60,433 nt of DNA, from assembly GCA_902727915.1 (NCBI GenBank), contig CACVAU010000090.1:1-60433 (forward strand), written 5' to 3'. Shown here one piece after another: positions 8,058 to 17,290 of this stretch. The position numbers and the translations under genes are program-made. Within the stretch, counting starts at the first letter, position 1. Each line of letters begins with the position of its first letter. The DNA is from an uncultured Sulfurovum sp. Its GTDB lineage: Bacteria; Campylobacterota; Campylobacteria; Campylobacterales; Sulfurovaceae. The notes under the pieces were generated by a model. It saw only the letters and a program-made list of their open reading frames with translations. It had not been told where the DNA came from and did no database searches.

Positions 8058-8612
8058 TTAGTAGAATGCAGCAGAGTCTCGTAACGAATACCCCTCTTTT
8101 AACCAAAGTTCTTTAGCCTCTTCCATATCAGCTACCTTTTGAGCCTTTTCAAAATAAGCAGGTAAATAGTAAATACCTTGATTATTCACAATAACCATTT
8201 GAGTAGCACTTCCATTGGGATAAAGGGTATAACGTAAACAAATTCTTTTATCTTTTAATCTTCCCAATTCATCCAATTCAACAAACTGATTATCATTATC
8301 CAGAAGATGCACTTTGACATCTTTTCCAAATTTGATACCACCATCATAAGGAGAAATATTCCCTCCTTGCATGACGTAACACTCTGTACATTTGTTAATA
8401 CAAAGTAGTTCAACCTCTCCTTGTCCTTTAAAAGCTTCTTTAAACGTTGCAGGAAGAGTTGAAGGATCTAAAATATCTATTTTTTGTTGTTCTTTAACAG
8501 CTGAAGAAAAAACCAGAAAACCTATTAGAGAAACAATGAGCACCACAACAATAAGTTCAAAAAGCGAAAAAGCTTTATGTGTACCATAAACTTTTTTATC
8601 TTTAGAAGACAT
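8058..8612 (-). CDS. gspH: Type II secretion minor pseudopilin, GspH-like
   Basis: The 184-residue protein has a prepilin signal HKA followed by FSLFELIVVVLIVSLIGFLVF. The globular part includes four cysteines in a cluster (LCINKCTECYV), unusual for a GspH. Gene order G-H-I points to GspH, but sequence alone shows only a pseudopilin. It would be processed by a prepilin peptidase encoded outside the window. Confidence 0.6.
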   Translation of the reverse strand: MSSKDKKVYGTHKAFSLFELIVVVLIVSLIGFLVFSSAVKEQQKIDILDPSTLPATFKEAFKGQGEVELLCINKCTECYVMQGGNISPYDGGIKFGKDVKVHLLDNDNQFVELDELGRLKDKRICLRYTLYPNGSATQMVIVNNQGIYYLPAYFEKAQKVADMEEAKELWLKEGYSLRDSAAFY

Positions 8613-8622
8613 TCTTGTAAAA

Positions 8623-9117
8623 CTATTTATTACAAACTGAGAATTTTATATCAGTAGCAACTTCAGTCCCACCTTCACGTCTATCTGCACCATAAGAAAT
8701 AATATCAAAACTATTGCCTGTTTTAATATAAATCATTTTTCCTTGCCATCCATCCTTAGGTTCTTTTTCAAGATAAGCAGATGTTCCATAATTAGGGTAT
8801 TTATCAGTGTCAGGATTCGTTTTTAATGCTGAGAATCCTTCTTCTGTATCAGGATACATACCATTATCAAGTTTAAACATTTTTAAAGCATTCTCTGCAT
8901 TTTTCATATTAACACAGGTAAGATCAACTTTTGCCTTATCTCCTGCTCCAATCACATTAGGAACAACAGCTGCTGCCAAAATTCCTAGGATTAAAATAAC
9001 AACAAGTAACTCTAATAGTGAGAAAGCTTTCTTGTATGTTTTTTGATGTTTATCATTAATTTTAGTAGTTAAGCTTTTAATAAGTAAGGTACTCATTAGC
9101 TCTATTTTATGGGTCAT
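8623..9117 (-). CDS. gspG: Type II secretion major pseudopilin GspG
   Basis: The 164-residue protein has the prepilin motif KKA-FSLLELLVVILILGILAA. The GspG body includes NALKMFKLDNGMYPDTEEGF, YPNYGTSAYLEKEPKDGW and the final SYGADRREGG, matching the calcium-site region of the family. GspG is the main subunit of the pseudopilus. The chosen ATG has AAGGA eight bases upstream, although it gives an unusually long leader of about 30 residues; a later ATG at 9096 is possible. First gene of the leftward operon, divergent from gspK. Confidence 0.88.
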   Translation of the reverse strand: MTHKIELMSTLLIKSLTTKINDKHQKTYKKAFSLLELLVVILILGILAAAVVPNVIGAGDKAKVDLTCVNMKNAENALKMFKLDNGMYPDTEEGFSALKTNPDTDKYPNYGTSAYLEKEPKDGWQGKMIYIKTGNSFDIISYGADRREGGTEVATDIKFSVCNK

Positions 9118-9140
9118 CGTTAATTTCCTTAATTAAAGTT

Positions 9141-9149
9141 TGTTATAAT
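9141..9149 (+). promoter_or_regulatory. Extended -10 promoter for the rightward T2SS operon
   Basis: TGTTATAAT is an extended -10 element. A start near 9156 would leave only about 25 bases before the ATG at 9181. This argues against the in-frame TTG/ATG codons at 9151-9156 as starts. Confidence 0.5.
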
Positions 9150-9180
9150 ATTGATGATTTTACTTGAATTGAGCTTTATT

Positions 9181-10089
9181 ATGGATAAAAGAAAAACAGG
9201 CATCGCACTTTTTATAACCTTGATGGTAATCGCCTCTATTATGTCCATAATAGCTGTCTCATTTACCTATTTAGAAAAGGTACAAAAGGATGCTGGAACG
9301 ACCTCAGCACTGATACAAGCAAACCTATTACATGGGAATACTGTTGACATTTTAAAAAAGTTTTTTCCAACAGGTTCAGACAACAGTGAGAAGTTAACAC
9401 TTATCTATACCATGCCCCTGCTATTAAGTGAAGAAACGAGTAATTTTTCAGTAAATCTAATGTGTCAAGCACTCATGGTAGCTGCTCCTTTAAATTGGCT
9501 AACTTCAGAACAAGCCTCAGGTCCACAAGAAAAAAGTAATTTAGTAAGAGATGTCTTACGATATGTTATAGAATTATATGAAATAGAAGACCCTAATGGA
9601 CTTGAAGCATTAATACTTCAAAGTATCACAGGAGAGACTTTAGAAAATGAAGATTATGAACCTAGATTAAAGAGACAAAAAGGCATAGTTTCCAAACAAC
9701 AATTTGATAGGATTTTAAAAGAATATGCCTTAGAATATGATGATCAAAAAGTATTTACTATTCCTTGGGAAAAGTATTTTAGTTTTGTCAAAGTAAATCC
9801 AAAAACAAAAATCGATGCTAACTATCTTTCAGCTGAGTTCATCTCAGCAGCATTTGATATTCCAATTGAAATCATCCAAGACTCTTGGATAATAGGAGAG
9901 AGTACTTTGAGTACATTTTTAAGAGATAACGCTATCTCTACACCAATTAATAACAGCATATATTCTAACAAAGCACTGAATGCTATGCACTGTGTAGAAA
10001 CATTTGCCTATAAAGAGAGGCTATACGAATTTAAATTTAACTATATAGAAGGAAGGAGTAACAACTTTGAGTTTAATGGACAAAAATAA
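9181..10089 (+). CDS. gspK: Type II secretion minor pseudopilin, GspK-like
   Basis: The 302-residue protein starts with MDKRKTG followed by a hydrophobic helix IALFITLMVIASIM. Gly at -1 fits prepilin processing. The mature protein lacks Glu at +5, a known feature of GspK at the pseudopilus tip. The large periplasmic part has an acidic stretch near 135-160 (YEIEDPNG), plausible as a calcium region. The ATG is chosen over upstream in-frame starts because of the promoter position. It overlaps gspL by 23 bases. Confidence 0.75.
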   Translation: MDKRKTGIALFITLMVIASIMSIIAVSFTYLEKVQKDAGTTSALIQANLLHGNTVDILKKFFPTGSDNSEKLTLIYTMPLLLSEETSNFSVNLMCQALMVAAPLNWLTSEQASGPQEKSNLVRDVLRYVIELYEIEDPNGLEALILQSITGETLENEDYEPRLKRQKGIVSKQQFDRILKEYALEYDDQKVFTIPWEKYFSFVKVNPKTKIDANYLSAEFISAAFDIPIEIIQDSWIIGESTLSTFLRDNAISTPINNSIYSNKALNAMHCVETFAYKERLYEFKFNYIEGRSNNFEFNGQK

Positions 10090-10996
10090 CACTAGACTAT
10101 TTATTCATAAAAATATGGAACATGTTTCATTAGAACAGAACGTTGAGATTATTTTAACCCCACAATTTTATACCTTTATACATGAAGAACTCGACATAAA
10201 ATTTTCTTATCAAGCAAAACAGATAGCAGGAGCCCTTTTTGATGATTATCTTGATGCTTCTAGTCAACACCAATATTATGTAACAAAATGTGAAAATTCT
10301 TGGTGCTTCTATGCTTATGACATTGAAGAAATAGAAGCTTTTTTAGAAAGTGTTGGTATTGCTAAACATCGCGTTTCTAAAATTTATTTTGCACAAGCAC
10401 TTCATACTGAATTAGAAGAACCTATTCAACTTTCTGAGAAAAACATACTACAAACAATAGAAGGAGTTGTAACAGTTATTCCTACACGTTTAATGGAGTC
10501 GAATGTCTATTTTAAAACTTTAGACTTGTCTGATATTAAATTAAATAATGGTGTTTCTCTGGGTGCATCTCATAGCTCACTCATTTCACTTAAATCAACC
10601 GTTATTCTCTCTTCATTATGTTTAATTTTAGGAGTCATCTTTATTATTGAAGGTAACCGTATCAGTACATCCATTTCAGGATTAAATGAGCAATTAGTAG
10701 AACTTTTAGATGAAAACCCTAGCTATGGTACAAGCCTTGTAAGAAACAGTATTTTAGAAAAGTACCAACCCATTGATAACAACGAACGTGCAAAGCGTCA
10801 AAGCATTAAAGAAATTTCAAAATTACTATCAGCCAATAGCCAACTAACAACACTCAAGATTGAAAAAACAACCATCAAAGCAACGATTAAGACATCAAAT
10901 GCGACGATAGTAAAACAAGTCATCCAAAATGCCAATGCAAAGCGTTTCAAAAGTTCTAAAAATGGATTGAATGTCCAAGTGGAGAAAAAGCTATGA
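10067..10996 (+). CDS. gspL: Type II secretion inner-membrane protein, GspL-like
   Basis: The 309-residue protein has a cytoplasmic N-terminal half, one membrane segment near 178-200 (STVILSSLCLILGVIFII) and a periplasmic C-terminal part with a ferredoxin-like pattern. This is the layout of GspL/PilN proteins, which link the ATPase GspE to the periplasmic platform. The TTG start is preferred: GGAAGGAG lies eight bases upstream, while an ATG three codons later is more distant. The stop overlaps the next start (ATGA). Confidence 0.65.
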   Translation: MSLMDKNNTRLFIHKNMEHVSLEQNVEIILTPQFYTFIHEELDIKFSYQAKQIAGALFDDYLDASSQHQYYVTKCENSWCFYAYDIEEIEAFLESVGIAKHRVSKIYFAQALHTELEEPIQLSEKNILQTIEGVVTVIPTRLMESNVYFKTLDLSDIKLNNGVSLGASHSSLISLKSTVILSSLCLILGVIFIIEGNRISTSISGLNEQLVELLDENPSYGTSLVRNSILEKYQPIDNNERAKRQSIKEISKLLSANSQLTTLKIEKTTIKATIKTSNATIVKQVIQNANAKRFKSSKNGLNVQVEKKL

Positions 10997-11409
10997 ATAT
11001 GATGACATTACAACGTTATAAAAATGAATTAATTCTTTTAGTTGCCATACTCTTTACTTTTTTTGCATTTATGTATAAACTCTCTGCACAAAGTAATGTA
11101 ACTAATAATAAAGCAAAGATACAACAACAAATTACAGAAGTTAGTAGTATTACTACCCTCAAAGAGCAATGGGGAGGAAAGCAACTCGCCAATAAAGTGA
11201 AAGTTTTAAAAAGTGTTGTTCCTGCTTCAAAAGTAATTACCTTTACAAAAAAATCAAAAAAACTCACGACTTCTTACAAAAATTTAACAGGTAATGAACT
11301 GAGTAAACTTAGCAATAAACTGATTAATATACCTGTCCAAATTGTTAGTTTAAACATTCAACAAAGTGCTAAAAATCAATATACAATGGAGTTCACATGC
11401 AAATGGTAA
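10993..11409 (+). CDS. gspM: Type II secretion protein, GspM-like
   Basis: The 138-residue protein has an N-terminal membrane segment (about 13-30, LILLVAILFTFFAFMYKL), a helical stretch, and a small C-terminal periplasmic domain. This is the single-pass layout of GspM/PilO, partner of GspL. Family identity comes mainly from position between gspL-like and gspN-like genes; sequence similarity by eye is weak. It overlaps both neighbours by a few bases. Confidence 0.55.
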   Translation: MNMMTLQRYKNELILLVAILFTFFAFMYKLSAQSNVTNNKAKIQQQITEVSSITTLKEQWGGKQLANKVKVLKSVVPASKVITFTKKSKKLTTSYKNLTGNELSKLSNKLINIPVQIVSLNIQQSAKNQYTMEFTCKW

Positions 11410-11915
11410 AACGAATTGTTGGTGGTTTTTTCTTAAGTCTTATTTTTTTATGGCTTTTTGCACCTAAAGTAGAACTTTATTATCTTTTAGAAAAATCTTT
11501 AAAAGAGAAAAATATTATTATCTCTAATGAAACAGTTAATGATACATGGTATGGTCTCAAAATTGAAAATGCTGAACTCTATATCGATGGTGCTAAAATA
11601 GCAAATATAGAAGCCTTTAATTTCAACTTTTTCTTTTTTTACAATACCTTAACAATAAATACAATTAAGATGGATAGCTCACTGGCTAAATTAGCACCAA
11701 AAGAGATTAACAGCATTTATGCAAAATATTCTATTATTGACCCACTCAATATAAAATTAGACTCAAAAGGCTCATTTGGGATAATGGATGGAAGCCTTGC
11801 TTTTATAGAACGAAAAATAGAACTCTTATTTCCTGTTCCCAAAGAATTGAATAGCATTAAAAAATTCTTAAAAAAAGACAAAGAGAAAGGATGGATTTAT
11901 GAAACAAATTATTAA
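11397..11915 (+). CDS. gspN: Type II secretion protein, GspN-like
   Basis: The 172-residue protein has one N-terminal membrane segment (VGGFFLSLIFLWLFAP). A beta-rich periplasmic region follows with ISNETVNDTWYGLKIENAEL, a pattern resembling GspN/AsmA-type repeats. It is shorter than the usual GspN of about 250 residues. GGAG stands before the ATG, inside gspM. The call rests on operon position and topology; an unrelated accessory protein remains possible. Confidence 0.5.
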   Translation: MQMVKRIVGGFFLSLIFLWLFAPKVELYYLLEKSLKEKNIIISNETVNDTWYGLKIENAELYIDGAKIANIEAFNFNFFFFYNTLTINTIKMDSSLAKLAPKEINSIYAKYSIIDPLNIKLDSKGSFGIMDGSLAFIERKIELLFPVPKELNSIKKFLKKDKEKGWIYETNY

Positions 11916-12735
11916 TGCTAAGTACCTTTCAACCTTAATCTTTCTTCTTTCAATTATGGTTGTTATTAAACTTCTATGGATTGTAACTGCTATTGTATTT
12001 TTACCCAATACTGGTGAAGAATACCAAAAGTCAACCAAAGGGAAAAAGCTTTATTACCGTGTCCGTTTAACCAATGAATCAAAAGTCATTGCACCCATAA
12101 AACGTGTCACTCCAAAAACAAAAAGTGTCCCTTCCATGTCAGGATATAAACTTTTAGGACTTTATAATTCAACAAAAACGTTAGTAGTCACTGTTGAAAA
12201 GAGTCGAAAAACTTCGATTTTATCAAAAGGTGAAAAAATCAATGGCTTTGAACTTATGTCAGCTGGTAATAATTTTGCTATTTTCAAAAAAAATGCACAA
12301 GAGTTTAAACTTGCATTAGAAAGTTCTAAAAGTACTAAAACTGGAAATATAACGACACGAAGAAGTACTCAAGCCCCTCAAGTTAAAAAACCGTCAAGTA
12401 CAGGGATTATAGACGAAGATGGCATCAAACGCATACCAAAAACTTTACTGACAAGTTATACCAAAGATATGGATAAAATTTGGAAAGACATTGGTCTAGC
12501 ACAATATAAACAAAATGGTAAGGCTGATGGATTTAAAGTAAACTTTGTCAAAAAAGGTTCTGATATCGAAAAGCTTGGGCTCAAGCGTGGAGACATACTT
12601 AAAGCTGTCAATGCAGAGTCACTAAACTTAAGTTCAGCCATGAGCTTGTTTAATAATATCAATGATTTAGAAAATTTAACATTAACCGTTGAAAGAAATG
12701 GTAAAAGTGAGGATTTAGAATATGAAATTCAGTAA
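11899..12735 (+). CDS. gspC: Type II secretion protein GspC with PDZ domain
   Basis: The 278-residue protein has an N-terminal membrane segment (about 10-35) and a homology-region domain (about 75-135, GYKLLGLYNSTKTLVVTVE). A linker leads to a C-terminal PDZ domain (about 200-275) with GLKRGDILKAVNAESL. GspC connects the inner-membrane platform to the secretin, and its PDZ domain helps substrate recruitment. It directly precedes gspD, overlapping it by 14 bases. Confidence 0.85.
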   Translation: MKQIINAKYLSTLIFLLSIMVVIKLLWIVTAIVFLPNTGEEYQKSTKGKKLYYRVRLTNESKVIAPIKRVTPKTKSVPSMSGYKLLGLYNSTKTLVVTVEKSRKTSILSKGEKINGFELMSAGNNFAIFKKNAQEFKLALESSKSTKTGNITTRRSTQAPQVKKPSSTGIIDEDGIKRIPKTLLTSYTKDMDKIWKDIGLAQYKQNGKADGFKVNFVKKGSDIEKLGLKRGDILKAVNAESLNLSSAMSLFNNINDLENLTLTVERNGKSEDLEYEIQ

Positions 12736-15190
12736 AATAGCAATAGCACTAACCTTAGCACTCAGTGTTCAGGTACATGCCGAAAAAGTAAACATTAACT
12801 TTGCAAACTTAAGTGTTAATGATTTTGTTAAGATGGTAGGTAAAATTACTGGTAAAAACATTTTAATTGATGGTGAAATTAAAGGTAAAATTAACTTTGT
12901 AGCCAATGATGAAGGTGTAGAAAAAGATGAACTTATTCCTCTTTTAAATGCTATTTTAGAAACTAAAAAGATGACATTGGTAAATAAAGGTAGTTATTTT
13001 CAAGTTGTAAAATCTGCCACAGCAGCTGGAGAAGGGTTACCTGTTACCAACAACATTAATACAGGTGGAAGAACCATGAAAACGGTTGTTTTTCAACTTG
13101 CTAATGTGAATTCAGCTGTTATTCGTACTAAAATAAAACCCCTACTACATAAAAGTGCCAAAGTCGTATCTTTTAAGAAAAATAACCTCTTATCCATTAC
13201 AGCTTATCCCTCTACACTACGTTCAATTAAAAACCTTATTGATAAAATTGAAAATAAACAAGCTAAAAAAAGTCAGATAGTTCATTTAGAAAATGCTCGT
13301 GTCAAAGATATTTTTCCAAATATTCAAAACATGGCAAAATCACTTTTTCCTCAAGACATTGTCTCTGAGAAAGTAGATGTTCTTCAGGATATCTCAGGAA
13401 ATGCCATTATCTTAGTCGGAAAATCCTCTAATGTCCAACGTTTAGAACGATACATCCGACAACTTGATACTGAGGGTGAAGGTGATTTACAAAAAATGCA
13501 TGTTATTCCTTTATCAAACTCTAATGTGGAAGAGATGGAAAAGATTTTAAGTAAAATTGTTCCTCAAATGACAGGAACAGGTGGTACAGGTGCACCTGTA
13601 GGAAAAGGTGGTAAACCGATACAAAAAGCTGTTATTGCTTCTGATTTAGAACGTAATGCACTTATTGTATTGGCCAATGCTGAACAATATCAAAATATTT
13701 TAGATACGGTTCAACAGCTTGATGTTGAGAAGTCACAAGTCTATATCCAAGCAAAAATTGTGGAAGTCAATACCAATTTAGCAGAAAACATAGGAATCAA
13801 ATATGGATTAAATGGTGGTTCCATTACCTCTAACGGTCTCTTTTCTTTAGCTGCCAATGCTGGTGCTCCTGCCCTTGCATTATCGAGCGATTTACTTGGT
13901 TTCTTAAATGGTAACCAGCAAACCCAATTTGATAATAATGGTAATGCTTTTACCACCACAGAAAGAGCTTTTGAATTTGGAAGTGTTAACAAAGTATTTG
14001 CCTTAGGTGCACAACTGGACTTACTTAAACAAAATGGTGCTGCACAAATCTTGTCAAGACCTTCTGTTTTATCAACCAACAATAAAGAGTCAACCATCTA
14101 TGTTGGTCGTACACAATCTATTCTAACCCAATCTCAACAAAGCACACAGGGTGCATCTAATGTTCTAAACAATTATTCTCGTGAAGATATTGGTATTACC
14201 TTAAAAGTCAAGCCAAGACTTTCTGCCAATGATAAAGTTTCATTAGAAATTGAGACAACAATCGAAGATATCTTACCAGGTTCTGGAACTTCTGCTGACA
14301 GACCTACAACAACAAAAAGATCTGTTCAAACCAATGCCATTATTAACCATGCTGAAACCATTATCTTAGGTGGACTTATCAAAAGTGCTGATGGAAACTC
14401 TGTTACTAAGGTGCCAATATTAGGAGATATTCCAATTCTTGGTAAACTCTTTACTTCAAGAGGTGACTCATCTTCTAAAGTAAATGTTGTTATTTATATT
14501 ACGCCTTATATTATTAAAAAAAGTTCAGACCTTACCAGTTTACGTGAACGTTTAGCTGAACTAGAATCCATACAACAACAATACAATAAAATCATTATGG
14601 AACAATTAGAAAATGAGACAGGAGAATCCAGTAACCCACGACATGAAACCTTCTCCAGTTCTTCGAGTATCGTCAGAGATGAAATCAAAGCAAAACCAAG
14701 AGTAATCACGCAAAATAGAGAAGTGAACAATGTTTATACCCCTACAGTATCATCTCTACCTGTCAGTAATTATAATGTTGAAAATGACTATGTACGTAGT
14801 GAATCCATTATGGATAGCTTCAATCAACAAAGTAATGTAGATTTAAATTCTTTAAACACAGGTGTTGAATACAATGAAGGCACAACTTTTACAGATGTAC
14901 AACCTACACAACAAGCTGTTCAGAGCTACCATACTCCTAGCACAAACAAAGCATATTCTATTCAATTAGCATCTTCTGACAGCGAAAATAGAATCAATCG
15001 CATAGTAGGGAATTTACCAGCTTCTCTACAAAATAATATTAGAGTCATTAAAGTAGGTAACTTATACAAAGCCTTAGCACTAAATAGCCCAACCTTTAAT
15101 CAAGCCAAAGCTCAGTTGGCACAATACCGTTCTTATATTCCAGATGCATTTATTAAGCCGACTTATCCACTAAGTGAAGAAAGACTCTAA
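12722..15190 (+). CDS. gspD: Type II secretion secretin GspD with C-terminal SPOR domain
   Basis: The 822-residue protein has a signal peptide (to about residue 20) and N0 (INFANLSVNDFVKMVGKITGKN). Three N1-N3 repeats follow, one interrupted by a Gly-rich loop, then the secretin core (about 330-610) with VPILGDIPILGKLF near its end. It forms the outer-membrane channel. After a Ser/Asn-rich linker, residues about 744-815 match the SPOR pattern (YSIQLASSDSENRINRI, then LYKALALNSPTFNQAKAQL). SPOR domains bind denuded septal peptidoglycan; as a secretin tail this is unusual and may replace a pilotin or a GspAB anchor. No pilotin gene is adjacent. Confidence 0.9.
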   Translation: MKFSKIAIALTLALSVQVHAEKVNINFANLSVNDFVKMVGKITGKNILIDGEIKGKINFVANDEGVEKDELIPLLNAILETKKMTLVNKGSYFQVVKSATAAGEGLPVTNNINTGGRTMKTVVFQLANVNSAVIRTKIKPLLHKSAKVVSFKKNNLLSITAYPSTLRSIKNLIDKIENKQAKKSQIVHLENARVKDIFPNIQNMAKSLFPQDIVSEKVDVLQDISGNAIILVGKSSNVQRLERYIRQLDTEGEGDLQKMHVIPLSNSNVEEMEKILSKIVPQMTGTGGTGAPVGKGGKPIQKAVIASDLERNALIVLANAEQYQNILDTVQQLDVEKSQVYIQAKIVEVNTNLAENIGIKYGLNGGSITSNGLFSLAANAGAPALALSSDLLGFLNGNQQTQFDNNGNAFTTTERAFEFGSVNKVFALGAQLDLLKQNGAAQILSRPSVLSTNNKESTIYVGRTQSILTQSQQSTQGASNVLNNYSREDIGITLKVKPRLSANDKVSLEIETTIEDILPGSGTSADRPTTTKRSVQTNAIINHAETIILGGLIKSADGNSVTKVPILGDIPILGKLFTSRGDSSSKVNVVIYITPYIIKKSSDLTSLRERLAELESIQQQYNKIIMEQLENETGESSNPRHETFSSSSSIVRDEIKAKPRVITQNREVNNVYTPTVSSLPVSNYNVENDYVRSESIMDSFNQQSNVDLNSLNTGVEYNEGTTFTDVQPTQQAVQSYHTPSTNKAYSIQLASSDSENRINRIVGNLPASLQNNIRVIKVGNLYKALALNSPTFNQAKAQLAQYRSYIPDAFIKPTYPLSEERL

Positions 15191-15191
15191 T

Positions 15192-16703
15192 ATGATACGT
15201 TTACCTTTACTAGAAAATGTTGACCTAGAGCCTCATTGGAATGATGAACTTGACAACAAACTAGCAATGAAACATAATTTACTTTTTGCCAATGTACATA
15301 ATAAACCTTGTGCAGCTGTGCAAAAACCTACCCTCTCTTCAGCCTTAAACCATTTCTCAAAACTTGACATAAATTACCCTGTGGTAGAGTTAGATGAAGG
15401 TAGTTTTGAACGCCTTGGACATAAATTTAAAGAGATTCAAACAGGTTCTGATTTTGAAAATGTTGACACTACCTCTGATGACATTATTGAAGTTGAATCA
15501 GACTTACTTGACTTTATTCAAAACTCACAAGATTTACTTTCAAATGAAGAGTCTGCTCCTGTTGTTAAACTCGTAAACTCTTTGTTTTTCCAAGCCATTA
15601 AAAAAGGGGCTTCAGACATTCACATTGAAACCCTAGAGAAAAAAGGAGAAGTACGCCTTAGAATTAATGGTGCCTTAAAAAAACACTTAGATATTGACAA
15701 AAATATTACAGGACTTGTCATCTCACGTATTAAAGTTATCTCAAACCTTGATATCTCTGAAAAAAGAGTCCCCCAAGATGGTCGTACACAAGTCACTATT
15801 TCAGGTAATAGCTTAGACATTAGGGTTTCAGTATTACCTACGTATCATGGTGAGCGTGTTGTTATGAGACTTTTAATGACTTCTGAAAGTATTCCTACCC
15901 TTCAAACATTAGGCTTTACTGAGGATATTACCACCGACTTAAACAGGTTACTAACCCACCCTCATGGAATGATATTGGTGACAGGACCAACAGGTTCAGG
16001 TAAATCAACCACCTTACATGCTTGTTTACAACATATCTCTACTCCTGACAAAAATATCATTACGGTTGAGGATCCTGTAGAGTACAATGCCGAAAATGTT
16101 AATCAAATCCAAGTTAACTCCAAAGTAGGGCTTACTTTTGCAGCTGGGCTACGCTCTATCCTAAGACAAGATCCAGATATTATTATGGTAGGAGAAATTC
16201 GTGATGCAGAAACAGCAGATATTTCTCTACGTTCAGCACTTACAGGTCACCTTTTACTCTCCACACTCCACACCAATGATGCGACTTCAGCCATTTCAAG
16301 ACTTATGGACATGGGAATTGAAGACTTCCTCCTCACTTCCACCCTACTAGGAGTGTTAGCCCAAAGGCTTACCCGAAAACTTTGTACAGAATGTAAAACA
16401 CCAACAGCCTTAGCCCCAAGTGTATTGAAAGAGTTAAATCTTCCTGAGGGAGCTTACTTTAAGGCAGAAGGTTGTACTGAATGTGACTTCACTGGTTATA
16501 AAGGTCGACAAGCTGTCGGTGAGCTGTTTATTATGGATGATAATGTTAAAGACATGATGCAAAAAGGTTTTAACGATCACCAAATCCGTGCTGAAATGAA
16601 AAAACTGGGTATGCGTACCATCGCTGATAAACTGGCAGATATGATGATTGCTGGAGAAACATCTTATGAAGAGGCTATCCGTATTGGGATTATGGAAGGC
16701 TAA
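15192..16703 (+). CDS. gspE: Type II secretion ATPase GspE
   Basis: The 503-residue hexameric ATPase has Walker A GPTGSGKSTT, the Asp box ITVEDPVEY, Walker B DPDIIMVGEIRD and the His box LSTLHTNDATSAI. A zinc-binding cysteine tetrad (CTEC and CTEC, about 30 residues apart) is present, as in GspE/PilB. It drives pseudopilus assembly from the cytoplasm. I prefer the ATG at 15192 over a GTG 18 bases earlier inside gspD. The usual next gene, gspF, is missing. Confidence 0.93.
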   Translation: MIRLPLLENVDLEPHWNDELDNKLAMKHNLLFANVHNKPCAAVQKPTLSSALNHFSKLDINYPVVELDEGSFERLGHKFKEIQTGSDFENVDTTSDDIIEVESDLLDFIQNSQDLLSNEESAPVVKLVNSLFFQAIKKGASDIHIETLEKKGEVRLRINGALKKHLDIDKNITGLVISRIKVISNLDISEKRVPQDGRTQVTISGNSLDIRVSVLPTYHGERVVMRLLMTSESIPTLQTLGFTEDITTDLNRLLTHPHGMILVTGPTGSGKSTTLHACLQHISTPDKNIITVEDPVEYNAENVNQIQVNSKVGLTFAAGLRSILRQDPDIIMVGEIRDAETADISLRSALTGHLLLSTLHTNDATSAISRLMDMGIEDFLLTSTLLGVLAQRLTRKLCTECKTPTALAPSVLKELNLPEGAYFKAEGCTECDFTGYKGRQAVGELFIMDDNVKDMMQKGFNDHQIRAEMKKLGMRTIADKLADMMIAGETSYEEAIRIGIMEG

Positions 16704-16704
16704 A

Positions 16705-17286
16705 ATGAAAAGGAAACATAAGGGTTTTACCATTGTAGAAGTTTTAATCTCCATTAGCTTACTCTCTTTGGTACTCATGGCACTTTATAAAAGTGCTGAC
16801 CTGATGAGAGCGTCTAATCTACACCTTTTTAATTACCTCAAAAAATCAACCAATACCCTTAAAGGTTCAAAAACACTCTACATGGATTTAATACATGCTG
16901 ATCATAACATTACTATTAGCACTGAAGAAAAGTTTCATAGACTGACCATTGCTAATACCAGCCATTCACTTTATGGTTTAGCTGAAGCAAAAGTAATATG
17001 GTTGGTTTATAAAACGGATAATACCTTATTGCGTATTGAAGGAGGGGAATACAGTATGCCTCTTAAAAATGAAGAACGTGTTGAGATTGATGTTATTGCT
17101 AAAAATCTTGAACTTTTTAAAATCTATAAAAGTAAGAAAAAAGATAAAATCTTAGCCATGATTCAAATTAAAGGTCAAGACCCCCAACTCTTTATGTCCC
17201 AAAACATTCCAGAAGCCCCACCAAAACCTACTGATGCAAATAGAACAAATCCAAATGCCCCTCTAACTCCTCCTCGAGGCGTTTAA
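16705..17286 (+). CDS. gspJ: Type II secretion minor pseudopilin, GspJ-like
   Basis: The 193-residue protein starts one base after the gspE stop with MKRKHKG-FTIVEVLISISLLSLVLM, a clean prepilin signal with Gly at -1 and Glu at +5. The globular domain is about 165 residues and ends in a Pro-rich tail. Size and context suit GspJ, third member of the tip complex with GspI and GspK. It is the last recognisable T2SS gene; the exosortase gene begins four bases after its stop and is probably co-transcribed. Confidence 0.7.
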   Translation: MKRKHKGFTIVEVLISISLLSLVLMALYKSADLMRASNLHLFNYLKKSTNTLKGSKTLYMDLIHADHNITISTEEKFHRLTIANTSHSLYGLAEAKVIWLVYKTDNTLLRIEGGEYSMPLKNEERVEIDVIAKNLELFKIYKSKKKDKILAMIQIKGQDPQLFMSQNIPEAPPKPTDANRTNPNAPLTPPRGV

Positions 17287-17290
17287 AAAG

